From positions 310,001 through 374,000 of the forward strand of contig NZ_NMZM01000001.1 of NCBI RefSeq assembly GCF_002751875.1: DNA of 64,000 nt, given 5' to 3'. Every line of letters begins with the position of its first letter. The first letter of the stretch is position 1. A program made the translations under genes and the position numbers. This DNA is from Oceaniglobus indicus. GTDB taxonomy: Bacteria; Pseudomonadota; Alphaproteobacteria; Rhodobacterales; Rhodobacteraceae. Below are positions 44,428 to 53,580 of this stretch, in pieces. The notes beneath the pieces were generated by a model. The model was given only the letters and a program-made list of their open reading frames with translations, did not search any database and was not told the origin of the DNA.

Positions 44428-44456
44428 TTGCAACACTCTCGCCACTGTTCTATAGC
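44428..44456 (+). promoter_or_regulatory. prfC promoter placing the transcript start at the start codon
   Basis: TTGCAA at 44428-44433, a 17-base spacer, TATAGC at 44451-44456. The prfC ATG at 44463 is seven bases downstream, the expected +1, with no ribosome-binding site between. Confidence 0.6.
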
Positions 44457-44462
44457 CGCGCA

Positions 44463-46070
44463 ATGCTGGACCGCACCTCAAACTCATCCGACCTGCCGCC
44501 CGAAATCGCGCGCCGCAGGACCTTTGCCATCATCTCGCATCCCGATGCGGGCAAGACGACGCTGACCGAAAAGTTCCTGTTGTTCGGCGGCGCGATCCAG
44601 ATGGCCGGACAGGTGCGCGCCAAGGGCGAGGCGCGGCGGACAAGGTCCGACTTCATGCAGATGGAGAAGGACCGCGGCATCTCGGTTTCCGCCTCGGCGA
44701 TGTCGTTCGATTTCGGCGAATTTCGCTTCAACCTGGTGGATACACCGGGCCACAGCGACTTTTCCGAAGACACCTATCGCACGCTGACGGCGGTGGACGC
44801 GGCGGTGATGGTGATCGACGGTGCCAAGGGGGTCGAAAGCCAGACCCGCAAGCTGTTCGAGGTGTGCCGCCTGCGCGACCTGCCGATCCTGACCTTCTGT
44901 AACAAGATGGACCGCGAGAGCCGTGATACGTTCGAGATCATCGACGAAATCCAGGAAAACCTTGCCATCGACGTGACACCGGCAAGCTGGCCCATCGGTG
45001 TGGGTCGCGATTTTCTGGGCTGTTATGACATGCTGCACAACCGCCTGGACCTGATGGACCGGGCCGACCGAAACAAGGTTGCCGAATCGATCCGCATCGA
45101 AGGATTGGACGACCCCAAACTGGCGCAGCACGTGCCGCCACACCTGTTGGAGACGTTGCGCGAAGAGGTCGAGATGGCGCGCGCCCTGTTGCCCGAATTC
45201 GACCGGCAGGCGTTTCTGGATGGCACGATGACGCCCATCTGGTTCGGCTCGGCCATCAATTCCTTCGGCGTCCGGGAGCTGATGGACGGCATCGGCGAAT
45301 TCGGCCCCCGTCCGCAACCCCAGAACGCTGTGCCGCGCCAGGTTTCGCCCGACGAAACAAAGGTTTGCGGCTTTGTCTTCAAGGTGCAGGCGAACATGGA
45401 TCCCAAGCACCGCGACCGCGTGGCATTCGTGCGGATGGCGTCGGGCCATTTCACGCGCGGCATGAAGCTGACCCATGTGCGCACCAAGAAGCAGATGGCC
45501 ATCAGCAACCCGGTGTTGTTCCTGGCCTCGGACCGGGAATTGGCGGAAGAGGCCTGGGCCGGCGACATCATCGGCATTCCCAACCACGGCCAGCTTCGCA
45601 TCGGCGACACGCTGACCGAGGGCGAGGAGATCCGCGTTGCCGGGATCCCGTCGTTCGCGCCCGAGTTGCTGCAGAATTGCCGCGCCGGCGATCCGTTGAA
45701 ATCCAAGCATCTCGACAAGGCGCTGCACCAGTTCGCCGAAGAAGGCGCCGCGAAGGTGTTCAAGCCGATGCTCGGTTCAGGCTTCATCGTCGGCGTCGTC
45801 GGCGCCTTGCAGTTCGAGGTGCTCGCCAGCCGGATCGAGTTGGAATACGGCCTGCCGGTGCGCTTCGAGCCGTCACAGTTCACCTCCGCCCGGTGGGTGT
45901 CGGGCAGCCGCGCCGCGGTCGAAAAATTCGTCAACGTCAACAAGAGCCACATCGCCGAAGACAACAACGGCGACATCGTCTATCTGACGCGGCTGCAATG
46001 GGACATCGACCGCATCGAACGCGACTTTCCCGACGTGACCCTGACCGCGACCAAGGAAATGATGGTCTGA
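44463..46070 (+). CDS. prfC: Peptide chain release factor 3
   Basis: Translational GTPase that removes RF1/RF2 after termination. 535 residues. G1 SHPDAGKT at 25-32, G3 DTPGHSDFSE, G4 NKMD, then RF3-specific domain II and III blocks (FKPMLGSGFIVGVVGALQFEV). No Shine-Dalgarno sequence precedes the ATG, and the promoter geometry suggests a leaderless mRNA. Confidence 0.96.
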   Translation: MLDRTSNSSDLPPEIARRRTFAIISHPDAGKTTLTEKFLLFGGAIQMAGQVRAKGEARRTRSDFMQMEKDRGISVSASAMSFDFGEFRFNLVDTPGHSDFSEDTYRTLTAVDAAVMVIDGAKGVESQTRKLFEVCRLRDLPILTFCNKMDRESRDTFEIIDEIQENLAIDVTPASWPIGVGRDFLGCYDMLHNRLDLMDRADRNKVAESIRIEGLDDPKLAQHVPPHLLETLREEVEMARALLPEFDRQAFLDGTMTPIWFGSAINSFGVRELMDGIGEFGPRPQPQNAVPRQVSPDETKVCGFVFKVQANMDPKHRDRVAFVRMASGHFTRGMKLTHVRTKKQMAISNPVLFLASDRELAEEAWAGDIIGIPNHGQLRIGDTLTEGEEIRVAGIPSFAPELLQNCRAGDPLKSKHLDKALHQFAEEGAAKVFKPMLGSGFIVGVVGALQFEVLASRIELEYGLPVRFEPSQFTSARWVSGSRAAVEKFVNVNKSHIAEDNNGDIVYLTRLQWDIDRIERDFPDVTLTATKEMMV

Positions 46071-46146
46071 TCCGGCCATGATTGGCGAAGGTATTGGAAA
46101 ATAACCCGCAAATTGCGCTGTTTTCCCCCATTTCGCGCAACCAAAG

Positions 46147-46175
46147 TTGACCCGCCGCCGCCGATGCAGTAGCCA
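46147..46175 (+). promoter_or_regulatory. Promoter-like pair upstream of the DEAD-box helicase
   Basis: TTGACC at 46147-46152, a 17-base spacer, TAGCCA at 46170-46175. It would give a leader of about 90 bases. Long leaders are common for cold-regulated helicase genes, but no cold-box motif was recognised. Confidence 0.35.
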
Positions 46176-46274
46176 CGGGCGCAGCGTTCTACGATCGTGG
46201 ATTCAATGGGCCATCCGGGCCGCGCAAACCAGACGCACGGGCCCACAAATCGGTCCGTTAACCTACGGAACCGA

Positions 46275-47801
46275 ATGACAAAATTTTCCGATCTGAACCT
46301 CGATCCCAAGATCCTCAAGGCTGTTCTTGAAGCGGGATACGAAACTCCCACACCAATTCAGGCGGGCGCGATTCCCGCCGCCCTTGCGGGGCGCGACGTA
46401 TTGGGCATCGCCCAGACCGGCACCGGCAAGACGGCGGGATTCGTGTTGCCGATGATCCACGCCCTTGCCCGCGGCCGCGCCAAGGCGCGCATGCCCCGAT
46501 CGCTGGTGTTGTGCCCGACGCGCGAACTGGCCGCGCAGGTGGCCGAAAACTTCGACACCTACTCAAAATATGTGAAGCTGACGAAGGCTCTGCTGATCGG
46601 TGGCGTCTCGTTCAAGGAACAGGATGTTCTGATCGACAAGGGCGTCGATGTGCTGATCGCGACGCCCGGCCGTCTGCTGGATCACCAGGAACGCGGCAAG
46701 CTGATCCTGAACGACGTCAAGATCATGGTCGTGGACGAAGCCGACCGGATGCTGGACATGGGGTTCATCCCCGATATCGAACGGATCTTCGCACTGACGC
46801 CCTTCACCCGTCAGACGCTGTTCTTCTCGGCGACCATGGCGCCGGAAATCGAACGTATCACCAACACGTTCCTGTCGTCGCCCGAAAAGATCGAAGTGGC
46901 ACGGCAGGCCACCGCGTCCGAGAACATCGAACAGGGCGTCGTGATGTTCCGCGCGTCCCGCAAAGATCGCCAGGCCGCCGAGAAACGCAACGTTCTGCGC
47001 GCGTTGATCGACGCCGAGGGCGCGAAATGCACCAACGCGATCATCTTCTGCAACCGCAAGATGGACGTGGACACCGTGGCCAAGTCGCTGGTCAAGCACG
47101 GCTATGACGCGGCGCCGATCCATGGCGATCTGGACCAGTCGCAACGCACCCGCACGCTGGACGGCTTTCGCGCCGGCGATCTGCGGTTCCTTGTCGCCTC
47201 CGACGTGGCGGCCCGTGGTCTGGATGTTCCCGCCGTCAGCCACGTCTTCAACTTCGACGTGCCCTCGCACGCCGAGGATTACGTTCACAGGATCGGCCGC
47301 ACCGGCCGGGCGGGTCGCGATGGCAAGGCCATGATGATCTGCGTTCCCTCGGATGAAAAGAACCTTGCCGACATCGAAACCCTGATCGCGCGCGAGGTTC
47401 CGCGTCTCGACAACCCGCTGGGCCAGCCGGAAAGCCCGACGGCCGAGGCCGAGCCGGAGACCAAGCAGTCGCCCAAGCCCGAGCGTCGCACCCGCAGCCG
47501 CACCCGTAAGGCGCCCGAAACCACGCCCAGCGAACCGGTTACCCCGAAAGCTGCCGAGGCGGTCGAGGAAAAGCCGAAGATCGAAGCGGCAACTCCGGCC
47601 GCGGTGGCCGCACCCGACACGAGCGATACGGCAAAACCGAAAGACGACAAGTCGCGCAGCCGTGGCGGACGGCGGGGCGGGCATCGCGACCAGCAGGGCG
47701 GTGAAGGCCAGAGCCGTGGTCGGGATGAACGTGTTGTGGGCATGGGCGATCACCTGCCCGACTTCATCGCCAAAAGCTTTGAAGAGCGGCGCGCCGGTTG
47801 A
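46275..47801 (+). CDS. DEAD-box RNA helicase (RhlE-like)
   Basis: 508 residues from the ATG at 46275 (MTKFSDLNLDPKILKAV). Q motif at the start, Walker A AQTGTGKT, VVDEADRMLDMGF (DEAD), SAT, and HRIGRTGRAG. The first 380 residues are the two RecA domains. The C-terminal 125 residues are a charged, low-complexity tail (Pro/Glu/Lys, then SRSRGGRRGGHRDQQGG), a likely RNA-binding extension. Likely roles are ribosome assembly or mRNA decay, perhaps with the RNase J encoded nearby. Confidence 0.92.
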   Translation: MTKFSDLNLDPKILKAVLEAGYETPTPIQAGAIPAALAGRDVLGIAQTGTGKTAGFVLPMIHALARGRAKARMPRSLVLCPTRELAAQVAENFDTYSKYVKLTKALLIGGVSFKEQDVLIDKGVDVLIATPGRLLDHQERGKLILNDVKIMVVDEADRMLDMGFIPDIERIFALTPFTRQTLFFSATMAPEIERITNTFLSSPEKIEVARQATASENIEQGVVMFRASRKDRQAAEKRNVLRALIDAEGAKCTNAIIFCNRKMDVDTVAKSLVKHGYDAAPIHGDLDQSQRTRTLDGFRAGDLRFLVASDVAARGLDVPAVSHVFNFDVPSHAEDYVHRIGRTGRAGRDGKAMMICVPSDEKNLADIETLIAREVPRLDNPLGQPESPTAEAEPETKQSPKPERRTRSRTRKAPETTPSEPVTPKAAEAVEEKPKIEAATPAAVAAPDTSDTAKPKDDKSRSRGGRRGGHRDQQGGEGQSRGRDERVVGMGDHLPDFIAKSFEERRAG

Positions 47802-47838
47802 TCGGCGCGCGCCCTCAGCGGCACTGTTGATCCAAGAA

Positions 47839-47874
47839 AAAATCGCCGGACGCATAACTGCGTCCGGCGATTTT
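47839..47874. terminator. Bidirectional intrinsic terminator between the helicase and osmC
   Basis: A 15-pair perfect stem from AAAATCGCCGGACGC to GCGTCCGGCGATTTT around ATAACT. It has A-runs on the left and T-runs on the right, so it works for both convergent transcripts. Confidence 0.93.
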
Positions 47875-47939
47875 CGTTAACGTTGAACTGGAATGGACTG
47901 GCGGCGCAAGCTCTGTTCCCACCGCCAATCCGATCTTCA

Positions 47940-48365
47940 TCAGCCCAGTTTCGCATCCATGGTGACGTCTGCCGTCACCAGCTTGGACACCGGGCAACCG
48001 GCCTTTGCGGCATTGGTTGCCTCCTCGAACTGCTCTTCCGTCGCGCCGGGAATCTTGGCCGTCACGTCCAGATGGATCTTGTCGATCGCGAAGCCGCCAT
48101 CTTCTTCAACCAGGGAAACGGTCGCCTTGGTCGAGATGTCGTCAGCCTTCAGATCGTGCTGACCCAGGATCATGCTGAGCGCCATGGAAAAGCAGGCCGC
48201 ATGGGCCGCACCGATCAGCTCTTCGGGATTGGTGCCTGCCTTGCCCTCGAAGCGCGTGTTGAAACCATAGGGTTGGTCAGACAACACACCGGATTCGGTG
48301 GATACCTGGCCCTTGCCGTCCTTCAGACCGCCAGACCATTTCGCGGAACCATGTTTCTTGATCAT
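47940..48365 (-). CDS. osmC: OsmC family peroxiredoxin
   Basis: Thiol-dependent organic-hydroperoxide reductase, 141 residues from the ATG at 48365, with AAGGAG seven bases upstream. The two catalytic Cys are in place: Cys58 (AAHAACFSMALS) and Cys124 (AKAGCPVSKL). The N terminus KKHGSAKWSGGLKDGKG and the FEGKAGTNPEELIGAAH block are typical of OsmC rather than Ohr. The frame is open upstream into the preceding pseudogene, so a fused product is theoretically possible. The strong internal ribosome site argues for a separate protein. Confidence 0.9.
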   Translation of the reverse strand: MIKKHGSAKWSGGLKDGKGQVSTESGVLSDQPYGFNTRFEGKAGTNPEELIGAAHAACFSMALSMILGQHDLKADDISTKATVSLVEEDGGFAIDKIHLDVTAKIPGATEEQFEEATNAAKAGCPVSKLVTADVTMDAKLG

Positions 48366-48922
48366 CTCGGTCTCCTTCTTTGTGTTCGGCATGACATCGA
48401 ACTGTGTCATGGAATGAAAGCGTTGCGCGCGCGTATTGTTCCGTTTTTCGGCAACAAGCGAAACCTCGAACTTTGGATCGCGGGTCCAGTCCATGGCGCC
48501 CGGCCCGGTGACCGTCTTGCGACCGAGCCGTGTGTCGAACGTAATGCCTTCGTCCCGGACGACCGGTCTGAACCAATATTCAATGACGCGGATCGGCACG
48601 CTGCTTATGCTGGCCCCTGCGGCGCAGCATTGCACATTGGGCGGATCGCCGTAATTCAGGGTTCGCCGATGGATCAGAACCGAGAGATAGGTGCGCGGCT
48701 TGCCATCGGGAAAAAGCGCGTCGCGCAGGTTCAACTCCGACACGGCAACCCGGAACAGCCGGCCGCATCCCTGACAGGCGATTTCCGCCAGCGCGCATTC
48801 CTGGGCATAGATGTTCGCCGTCCGTCCGGCGCGAAGGCGCACCAGCGCGGCACGCCGTGTTCGTCGAACCACAGGGGCGGTTCGACGATCCGGTCCAGAA
48901 TGTCGCCATAGTGGTTCAGCAT
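48366..48922 (-). pseudogene. Conserved alphaproteobacterial hypothetical gene with a frameshift
   Basis: It begins MLNHYGDILDRIVEPPLWFD at 48922, sharing bases with the RNase J stop (TGATG). After HGVPRWCAFAPDG (near 48820) the frame breaks: the rest of the expected protein (ANIYAQECALAEIACQGCGR, then LNYGDPPNVQCCAAG and VIEYWFRP) continues one frame over. A one-base deletion in CGGACGGACGG would explain it. The continuing frame then has no stop before osmC. Cys-rich motifs (CQGCG, QCC) suggest a zinc-ribbon-like protein. Either a real pseudogene or an assembly error. Confidence 0.7.
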
Positions 48923-50589
48923 CAGCTCAGACGGCTGACGACCACTGTGACCTCGGGCTTCCTGCCTATCTCGTTGTTGGCGGATTGGCGGGCGGTCTTG
49001 CTCAGCATGTCGTCAAGCTTGGCATCGTCCAGCAATACCTTGTTCGCCGCGCGGTTCACCGCCTGGGCCAGATCTGCCTCGATCACGTCGACAACCGGGC
49101 TGCCCGACCGGCCGATCTCGGGCAGGCCCATGATCTCGACCCACGGATCACCCAGCGGATCGTCGTTCTCATCCATGATCAGCGTCACGATCACATGGCC
49201 GTTCAACGCCATGCGGATCCGGTCACGCACCACCCCGTCCAGCGCGCCGATCAGGACCGAGCCGTCAAGATAGGTGCGTCCGGTTTCGACGTATTCCACT
49301 ACCTTCGGTTCATTGCCCGACAGCGAAATACAGGTGCCGTTGGGCGCCAGAACCGACCCACGCCCGGCCTGCGCGGCCAGTTTCGTATGTTCGCGCAGAT
49401 GGCGGTGTTCGCCGTGCATCGGCACGACGATCTGCGGGTTCACGATGTTCTGCATCTCCAGCAGATCGGGGCGGTTGGCATGACCCGAGACGTGGTACAT
49501 CCCGTCGTTGTCATCCACCACGTCCACGCCCATTTCCGAATAGGCGTTGATGATGCGGATCACGCCGCGTTCGTTGCCGGGGATGACCTTGGACGAGAAC
49601 AGGAACGTGTCGCCGTCATCCATGGACAGGCCCAGGTATTTGCCCCGCGCCAGTTGCGCAGATGCCGCCCGGCGTTCGCCCTGCGATCCGGTGACGATCA
49701 GCATCAGCGATTGGCGCGGGATGTCGCGTGCTTCCTCGACGCTGACGGTGTGGGGAAATTCGCTCAACACACCCGATTCCATCGACGCGGCCACCATGCG
49801 CTGCATCGCCCGGCCCAGAAGACAGACCGAACGGCCCGCAGCGATCCCCGCCTCGGCCAGCGTTTTCACCCGCGCCACGTTGGACGCAAAGGTGGTGGCG
49901 ACGACCATGCCTTTTTGCGACGAAATCAGCTTGGTGATCTCGGGGCCCACCGTCGCCTCTGAACGGCCCGCGTGGCCCGAGAACACGTTGGTCGAATCGC
50001 AGACCAGGGCCAGCACGCCGTCCTTGGCGATGTCGGCATAGAGTTTCGGATCGAACGCTTCGCCCACCACCGGCGAATGATCCAGCTTGAAATCGCCGGT
50101 ATGGACGATCCGGCCTTCGGGCGTGTCGATGACTAGGGCCGAGCTTTCGGGAATCGAATGCGAGATCGGAACGAAACCGACCTTGAAATCGCCCGCCTTG
50201 GTGGTTTCGGGCCAGGCGCCGACGACGTTGATGTTCTCGGGGTTCTGCCCCTGTTCTTCCATCTTGCGTTTTGCGTGCAGCGCGGTGAAGGCCCGGCAAT
50301 AGACCGGCGCACGCAAACGGTGCCACAGGTGGCCGATGGCGCCGACGTGATCTTCGTGGGCGTGCGTGATGAAGATCGCGTCCAGGCGGTCGGCCCGGTC
50401 GGAAATCCACTGAACGTCGGGAAAGATCAGATCGACGCCGGGCGAGCCGTCCATGTCGGGGAAGGTCACGCCGACATCGACCAGGATATAGCGTTCCCTG
50501 CCCTTCGGCCCGTAGCCGTAGACGTAACAGTTCATGCCGATTTCCCCGGCGCCGCCGAGGGGCATGTAAATCAGATGCTTGGTGCTCAT
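48922..50589 (-). CDS. rnj: Ribonuclease J
   Basis: Beta-lactamase/beta-CASP nuclease with 5'-exo and endo activity, the RNA-decay enzyme that accompanies RNase E in many alphaproteobacteria. 555 residues. Zinc motif HAHEDH at 76-81 and GDFKLDHSPVVGEAFDP; the beta-CASP part holds VSGHANRPDLLEMQNIVNPQ and MHGEHRHL. It overlaps coaX by 4 bases, and its stop overlaps the start of the frameshifted gene. Confidence 0.94.
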   Translation of the reverse strand: MSTKHLIYMPLGGAGEIGMNCYVYGYGPKGRERYILVDVGVTFPDMDGSPGVDLIFPDVQWISDRADRLDAIFITHAHEDHVGAIGHLWHRLRAPVYCRAFTALHAKRKMEEQGQNPENINVVGAWPETTKAGDFKVGFVPISHSIPESSALVIDTPEGRIVHTGDFKLDHSPVVGEAFDPKLYADIAKDGVLALVCDSTNVFSGHAGRSEATVGPEITKLISSQKGMVVATTFASNVARVKTLAEAGIAAGRSVCLLGRAMQRMVAASMESGVLSEFPHTVSVEEARDIPRQSLMLIVTGSQGERRAASAQLARGKYLGLSMDDGDTFLFSSKVIPGNERGVIRIINAYSEMGVDVVDDNDGMYHVSGHANRPDLLEMQNIVNPQIVVPMHGEHRHLREHTKLAAQAGRGSVLAPNGTCISLSGNEPKVVEYVETGRTYLDGSVLIGALDGVVRDRIRMALNGHVIVTLIMDENDDPLGDPWVEIMGLPEIGRSGSPVVDVIEADLAQAVNRAANKVLLDDAKLDDMLSKTARQSANNEIGRKPEVTVVVSRLS

Positions 50590-51365
50590 ACGCTTTGGTT
50601 TTCCTTGTTATAGCGATGAATCACGGTCAGGCCGTGTATCGTGAGTTGGTCTTCATAGGCGTCGAACAACGCCTCGGATTGCTGGAACAGAGGCGCCAGC
50701 CCGCCTGTTGATACGATTTTCATCGGCCGGTCCCGCTCTGCCTTGATGCGGTTGCAGATCTCGCGGACCAGACCGATGTAACCCCAGAAAACGCCGCTTT
50801 GCATGCAGGCCACCGTATTGGTGCCGACGACCTTCTGGGGCTTGGAAATGTCGATGTTGGGCAACGCTGCCGCCGCATGGTGCAACGCTTCCAGTGACAG
50901 GTTCACGCCCGGCGCGATCACGCCCCCGATATAGGCGCCGTCGCTGTCCACCACGTCAAAGGTCGTGGCCGTTCCGAAATCGACGACGATCAGGTCACCC
51001 CCGAACAGATCGTGTCCCGCGACCGTGTTTACAAGTCGGTCCGGTCCCACGGCGGTGCCCTGATCGACACGCACATCGATCGGCAACAGGCAATCGGGCT
51101 TGCCCACGACCAGCGGGCGGCAGGCGAAATAGCGGTCGGCCAGGACACGCAGGTTGAACACCACGCGCGGCACGGTGGACGAGATGATGACGGCCGTGAT
51201 CTCGACCTCGATGCGGCGAAACGCCATGAGCGACATCAGCCAGACGTAATATTGATCGGCGGTCCGCTGCCATTCGGTCGAGGTGCGCCAGGTGGCGACG
51301 GATTCAGCGCCGTCCCAGATGGAAAAGACGGTGTTGGTGTTGCCGCAATCGATGGCCAGAAGCAT
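50586..51365 (-). CDS. coaX: Type III pantothenate kinase
   Basis: First step of coenzyme A synthesis. 259 residues. MLLAIDCGNTNTVFS (phosphate loop), GPDRLVNTVAG, VVDFGTATTFDVVD and YIGGVIAPGVNLSLEALHH are CoaX signatures. ATG at 51365, 12 bases after birA. BirA and CoaX both handle vitamin cofactors, and the nuoN-birA-coaX-rnj order is common in alphaproteobacteria. Confidence 0.95.
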   Translation of the reverse strand: MLLAIDCGNTNTVFSIWDGAESVATWRTSTEWQRTADQYYVWLMSLMAFRRIEVEITAVIISSTVPRVVFNLRVLADRYFACRPLVVGKPDCLLPIDVRVDQGTAVGPDRLVNTVAGHDLFGGDLIVVDFGTATTFDVVDSDGAYIGGVIAPGVNLSLEALHHAAAALPNIDISKPQKVVGTNTVACMQSGVFWGYIGLVREICNRIKAERDRPMKIVSTGGLAPLFQQSEALFDAYEDQLTIHGLTVIHRYNKENQSV

Positions 51366-51377
51366 GCCGTCTGCCCC

Positions 51378-52136
51378 TCAGAAAAAGACGTCGGCGGCGG
51401 AAATCGTGGTGCGGCCTTCATCGGTGTCCAGCACCAGGTGTCCGGCGTCGTCGACGGTCACGAAACGCCCGGAAACCTCGTGCGCGCCGATGCGAGCCGT
51501 GATGACTTCGCCCAGGCGCGCGGCGTGACGCAGCCATTTCTCGCGGAGGTGATCGAAACCCATCTGTTCGAGAAGCATCTCCTCGGTGGCATAGAAGCCG
51601 GCCAGCCGGGTCAGAAACGACGCGGGGTCGATGGATTGCCCGCCTTGTCCCGCGAGACTGACTGGGGGGAAATCGGCATCCGGGAAATCCGGCGCCTGCG
51701 AAAGATTGACGCCAAAGCCGATGGCCAGCCAATCGATCTGACCGCCGCTGCTGGCGCTTTCCAGAAGGATGCCAGCCACCTTGCCGTTGTCCAGCAACAC
51801 GTCGTTGGGCCATTTCTTGGCCAGCCTGGTGCGGTCAACCGACATCGCCAAGGCCTCAAACAAGGCGTTCGCGGCAAGAAAGGTGCGCAGTGCGGCCCAA
51901 CCGGCCACGCCCCCCGGTCGCATCACCAACGTCGCCGCAAGGTTGCCAGCACCACCGTTCCAGTCACGCCGGCGCCGGCCGCGGCCCGCCGTTTGGCGGT
52001 GCGCCATGATCCAGGTCGGACGGTCCAGTTCGTGCGCGATGCGCGCCGCATGGGCGTTGGTGCTGTCGATCTCGTCGAGGATCAGCAGCTCATAGCCTTC
52101 GGGCCAAACCGCAGAGGCGCCCGTCTCAGTTGACAA
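51378..52136 (-). CDS. birA: Biotin--[acetyl-CoA-carboxylase] ligase
   Basis: Attaches biotin to the carboxylase carrier protein. 252 residues if TTG 52136 is the start ([14 protein letters not shown] follows). There is no ATG near the expected N terminus, and this TTG overlaps the end of nuoN by 11 bases. Motifs [30 protein letters not shown] (biotinyl-AMP loop) and KWPNDVLL are intact. There is no N-terminal DNA-binding domain, so it is enzyme only, not a repressor. Confidence 0.9.
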   Translation of the reverse strand: MSTETGASAVWPEGYELLILDEIDSTNAHAARIAHELDRPTWIMAHRQTAGRGRRRRDWNGGAGNLAATLVMRPGGVAGWAALRTFLAANALFEALAMSVDRTRLAKKWPNDVLLDNGKVAGILLESASSGGQIDWLAIGFGVNLSQAPDFPDADFPPVSLAGQGGQSIDPASFLTRLAGFYATEEMLLEQMGFDHLREKWLRHAARLGEVITARIGAHEVSGRFVTVDDAGHLVLDTDEGRTTISAADVFF

Positions 52137-53562
52137 GGGTCGCCGCCGCCGCGGCCGCTGCCCCTTCGATCCCGAACAGGCTGACCACACCGACAACCAT
52201 GGCCGCCGCCGACACCATCAACATGCCCCACAAGACGCGCGAACCGCCGGCATCGAGACCTTCGTCGTCCTTGCCGAAATACATCAGGAACACGATGCGC
52301 AGGTAATAATAGGCACCGATCGCCGAGGCCACCGCCGACAGGATCACCAGCCAAACCAGATCGGCCCCCACACCGGCCTGCCACACCCCCAGCTTGGCAA
52401 AGAAGCCCAGCATCGGCGGCACGCCAGCCAGCGAGAACATCAGCACCAGAAGCGCCAGCGCGCGCACCGGCTCGCGTTTGGCATACATGTTCAGCGCCGA
52501 AATCTCGGTCACCGGCTGTCCGTCCTTTTCCATCGACAGGATAAAGGCGAAGGTGCCGATGTTCATCGTCACGTAGATCGCCATGTAGATCAGCATCGCC
52601 TGAACGCCGAGTGCCGTTCCCGAGGCCAAACCGATCAGGGCATAGCCCATGTGCGAGATCGAGGAATAAGCCATCAGGCGCTTGATGTTGTTCTGGCCGA
52701 TGGCGGCCACCGCACCCAGGAACATCGACGCCACCGACAACAGCGACACGATCTGCTGCCAGTCGCCGACGACACCGCCGAACGCATCGTGCAGCACCCG
52801 GGCGAACAGGCCGATGGCCGCGACCTTGGGCGCCGTCGCGAAGAACGCGGTCACGGGGGTGGGCGCGCCTTCATAGACATCGGGCGTCCACATGTGGAAC
52901 GGCGCCGCCGAAATCTTGAACGCAAGGCCCGAGATGATGAAGACAAGGCCGAACAACAGGCCAAGCGGCGCTTGGTCTTCGCCGACCGCGAGGATGACAC
53001 CGGCGAAGCCGGTGGTTCCCGCAAATCCATACACCAGCGAACAGCCATACAGAAGCAGACCCGACGACAGCGCGCCAAGGACAAAATACTTCAGGCCCGC
53101 CTCGGTCGACTTGATCGAATCCCGACGCAGCGATGCCACGACGTAGAGCGAGAGCGACTGAAGCTCCAACCCCATGTAGAGCACCATCAGGTCGCCGGCA
53201 CTGACCATCACCATCATGCCGACCACGGCCAGCACAACCAGCACCGGATATTCGAAGCACAACAGGTTGCGCCGGGTCATGTAACCCTCGCTCATCAGCA
53301 GGACGGCGGCAGACGAGAACAGGATCATCGCCTTGGCAAAGCGCGAGTATCCGTCATCCAGGAACATGCCGCTGAAGCCGACGTTGGTGCCGCCGCGCAG
53401 CGCGATCCACGCGCCGCACACGGCCAGGACCACGGCCGTCGCCCAGGTCAGAAACGGGCCCATCCGGTCCTTGCTTCCGTAAACTGCGATCATGAGGATC
53501 GCCAGCGCATAGGTCGCCAGCAGAAACTCGGGCAGGACGGTTTGGAAATCGGCAGCTGTCAT
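52126..53562 (-). CDS. nuoN: NADH-quinone oxidoreductase subunit N
   Basis: Membrane-arm proton-pump subunit of complex I, 478 residues, about 14 helices of the antiporter-like fold. The conserved Lys/Glu helix regions include [20 protein letters not shown] and [26 protein letters not shown]. It follows nuoM after 18 bases. Last nuo gene; birA begins inside its 3' end. Confidence 0.95.
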   Translation of the reverse strand: MTAADFQTVLPEFLLATYALAILMIAVYGSKDRMGPFLTWATAVVLAVCGAWIALRGGTNVGFSGMFLDDGYSRFAKAMILFSSAAVLLMSEGYMTRRNLLCFEYPVLVVLAVVGMMVMVSAGDLMVLYMGLELQSLSLYVVASLRRDSIKSTEAGLKYFVLGALSSGLLLYGCSLVYGFAGTTGFAGVILAVGEDQAPLGLLFGLVFIISGLAFKISAAPFHMWTPDVYEGAPTPVTAFFATAPKVAAIGLFARVLHDAFGGVVGDWQQIVSLLSVASMFLGAVAAIGQNNIKRLMAYSSISHMGYALIGLASGTALGVQAMLIYMAIYVTMNIGTFAFILSMEKDGQPVTEISALNMYAKREPVRALALLVLMFSLAGVPPMLGFFAKLGVWQAGVGADLVWLVILSAVASAIGAYYYLRIVFLMYFGKDDEGLDAGGSRVLWGMLMVSAAAMVVGVVSLFGIEGAAAAAAATLVN

Positions 53563-53580
53563 CGGTGCTCTCTCAATGTC

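Noticed and set aside
47940-48872. A genuine 310-residue fusion of a zinc-ribbon protein with OsmC
   Set aside because: OsmC has its own excellent ribosome site and normal N terminus, and the upstream gene starts in another frame. Accidental read-through after a frameshift explains it better, though it was kept as a finding.
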